From assembly GCA_030665795.1 (NCBI GenBank), contig DAOUZD010000067.1, positions 1-5,495 on the forward strand: 5,495 nucleotides of DNA, given 5' to 3'. The translations under genes and the position numbers were made by a program. Positions 4,608-5,495 of this stretch are shown here, piece after piece (positions within the stretch are counted from its first letter, which is position 1; each line of letters starts with the position of its first letter). This DNA comes from Dehalococcoides sp. GTDB lineage: Bacteria > Chloroflexota > Dehalococcoidia > Dehalococcoidales > RBG-16-60-22. Under the pieces are notes generated by a model that made no database searches, was not told the origin of the DNA, and saw only the letters and a program-made list of their open reading frames with translations.

Positions 4608-5495
4608 ATGATAGCTAAGTATAACCCTCAGGAAATAGAAAAGAAATGGCAACAGAGGTGGGAAGAGGACAGGCTGTATCAAGTTAGTGAGGATGACCCC
4701 AGGCCTAAGTGGTACGATTTGACCATGTTCCCCTATACCTCGGGCGACCTCCACATTGGGCACTGGTATGCCATGGCACCATCTGATGTCCATGCCCGGT
4801 TTAAGCGAATGCAGGGTTATAATGTGCTTCACCCGATGGGATTTGACGCCTTTGGCCTGCCCGCCGAAAATGCCGCCATCCAACGAGGCATTCACCCCTT
4901 CATCTGGACGATGCAAAACGTAGACAACATGCGTCGTCAACTCAGGAGCATCGGCGCCATCTATGACTGGAGTCGGGAGGTAGTCAGCTGCCTGCCGGAG
5001 TATTACAAGTGGACAGAGTGGTTCTTCTTGAAGCTCTATGAGGCTGACCTGGCTTATCGAGCCAAGGCTCCGGTTAACTGGTGTCCCCGCTGCCAGACGG
5101 TGTTGGCCAACGAACAGGTGGTAGGCGGAGGCTTCTGCGAGCGTTGTGGTGCCGCAGTGACCCGACGAGACCTAGAGCAGTGGTTTTTCCGTATCACTAA
5201 ATATGCCGATGAGCTTCTAGAATACAAAGACACCATCTGGTCTGAGCGGATAAAAACGATGCAGCGGAACTGGATAGGTAGGAGCCAGGGTACGGAAATT
5301 TCCTTCGACCTTGAGCACCCCGGCACGGAAGAAAAAGATATCAGAGTATTTACCACTCGTCCCGATACTATCTTTGGCGTTACCTTTATGGTTCTTGCCC
5401 CGGAGCACCCGCTGGTGTCAGTACTGACCACACCAGACAAAAGAGCCGAAGTTGAGGATTACATTGCTAAATCAAGGCGGCTGAGTGAAATAGAA
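4608..5495 (+). CDS. leuS: Leucyl-tRNA synthetase, N-terminal part (partial)
   Basis: The first 296 codons of leuS are present and the gene runs off the window end; the full bacterial protein is usually 800-900 residues. The cytoplasmic class I synthetase charges tRNA-Leu with leucine using ATP. Visible in order: the catalytic start MFPYTSGDLHIGH, with the class I HIGH signature at 49-52; HPMGFDAFGLPAENAA (75-90), a LeuRS signature; a zinc knuckle with C159, C162, C177 and C180; and the CP1 editing domain with the threonine-rich TTRPDTIFG motif (249-257), which hydrolyses mischarged tRNA. The layout is the bacterial rather than the archaeal type. ATG 4608 is preceded by GGAGG (4599-4603) with a short 4-base spacer. 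The reading frame is intact. The upstream terminator suggests leuS is transcribed from its own promoter. Confidence 0.97.
   Translation, partial: MIAKYNPQEIEKKWQQRWEEDRLYQVSEDDPRPKWYDLTMFPYTSGDLHIGHWYAMAPSDVHARFKRMQGYNVLHPMGFDAFGLPAENAAIQRGIHPFIWTMQNVDNMRRQLRSIGAIYDWSREVVSCLPEYYKWTEWFFLKLYEADLAYRAKAPVNWCPRCQTVLANEQVVGGGFCERCGAAVTRRDLEQWFFRITKYADELLEYKDTIWSERIKTMQRNWIGRSQGTEISFDLEHPGTEEKDIRVFTTRPDTIFGVTFMVLAPEHPLVSVLTTPDKRAEVEDYIAKSRRLSEIE

Noticed and set aside
1..5495. A novel defence, mobile or CRISPR-like system
   Set aside because: No transposase, integrase, nuclease, reverse transcriptase, repeat array or toxin-antitoxin pair is visible; all large frames are housekeeping or common transporter/methyltransferase families.

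Overview
The window looks like an ordinary chromosomal segment of a bacterium. It carries respiratory complex I genes, a bacterial-type leucyl-tRNA synthetase and a DUF5679 zinc-ribbon microprotein. The gene mix (nuoM-nuoN, a membrane-anchored methyltransferase, an MFS transporter of the OFA/MCT type, free-standing DUF5679) and the moderate GC content fit an anaerobic or sediment Chloroflexota, possibly a Dehalococcoidia relative. That placement is inference from memory of protein style; nothing in the window proves it.

Layout: positions 1-145 hold the C-terminal end of NuoM on the + strand, followed after a 93-base gap by a complete nuoN (239-1702, +). These are the last genes of a complex I (nuo) operon. 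Convergent to it, on the - strand, lies a probable two-gene unit: a SAM-dependent methyltransferase with an N-terminal membrane anchor (3707-3060), then an MFS transporter (about 2993-1734). The transporter's best start is a TTG behind a strong Shine-Dalgarno.

Between about 3708 and 4066 is an AT-rich divergent control region. It has a TATAAT-type promoter candidate toward the methyltransferase and a near-consensus + strand promoter (TTGACT-17-TATATT). That second promoter fires straight into a tiny, very basic 39-codon reading frame (3816-3935) with a Shine-Dalgarno. A further, excellent promoter (TTGACA-17-TATTCT) drives a 46-residue DUF5679 zinc-ribbon protein (4067-4207), which is closed by a clear intrinsic terminator (4242-4291). 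This makes the DUF5679 gene a self-contained monocistronic unit.

From 4292 to 4607 there are 316 bases with no confidently assigned gene. They contain two small hairpins with swapped arms, a third hairpin, a 9-bp direct repeat and a questionable 71-codon - strand frame. The window ends inside leuS (4608 to beyond 5495, +), with the HIGH motif, zinc cysteines and the start of the editing domain visible.

No mobile element, CRISPR array, rRNA, tRNA or defence system is visible. The most useful items for a second look are the 39-aa basic microprotein with its promoter, the unexplained leuS upstream region, and the short frame linking nuoM to nuoN.
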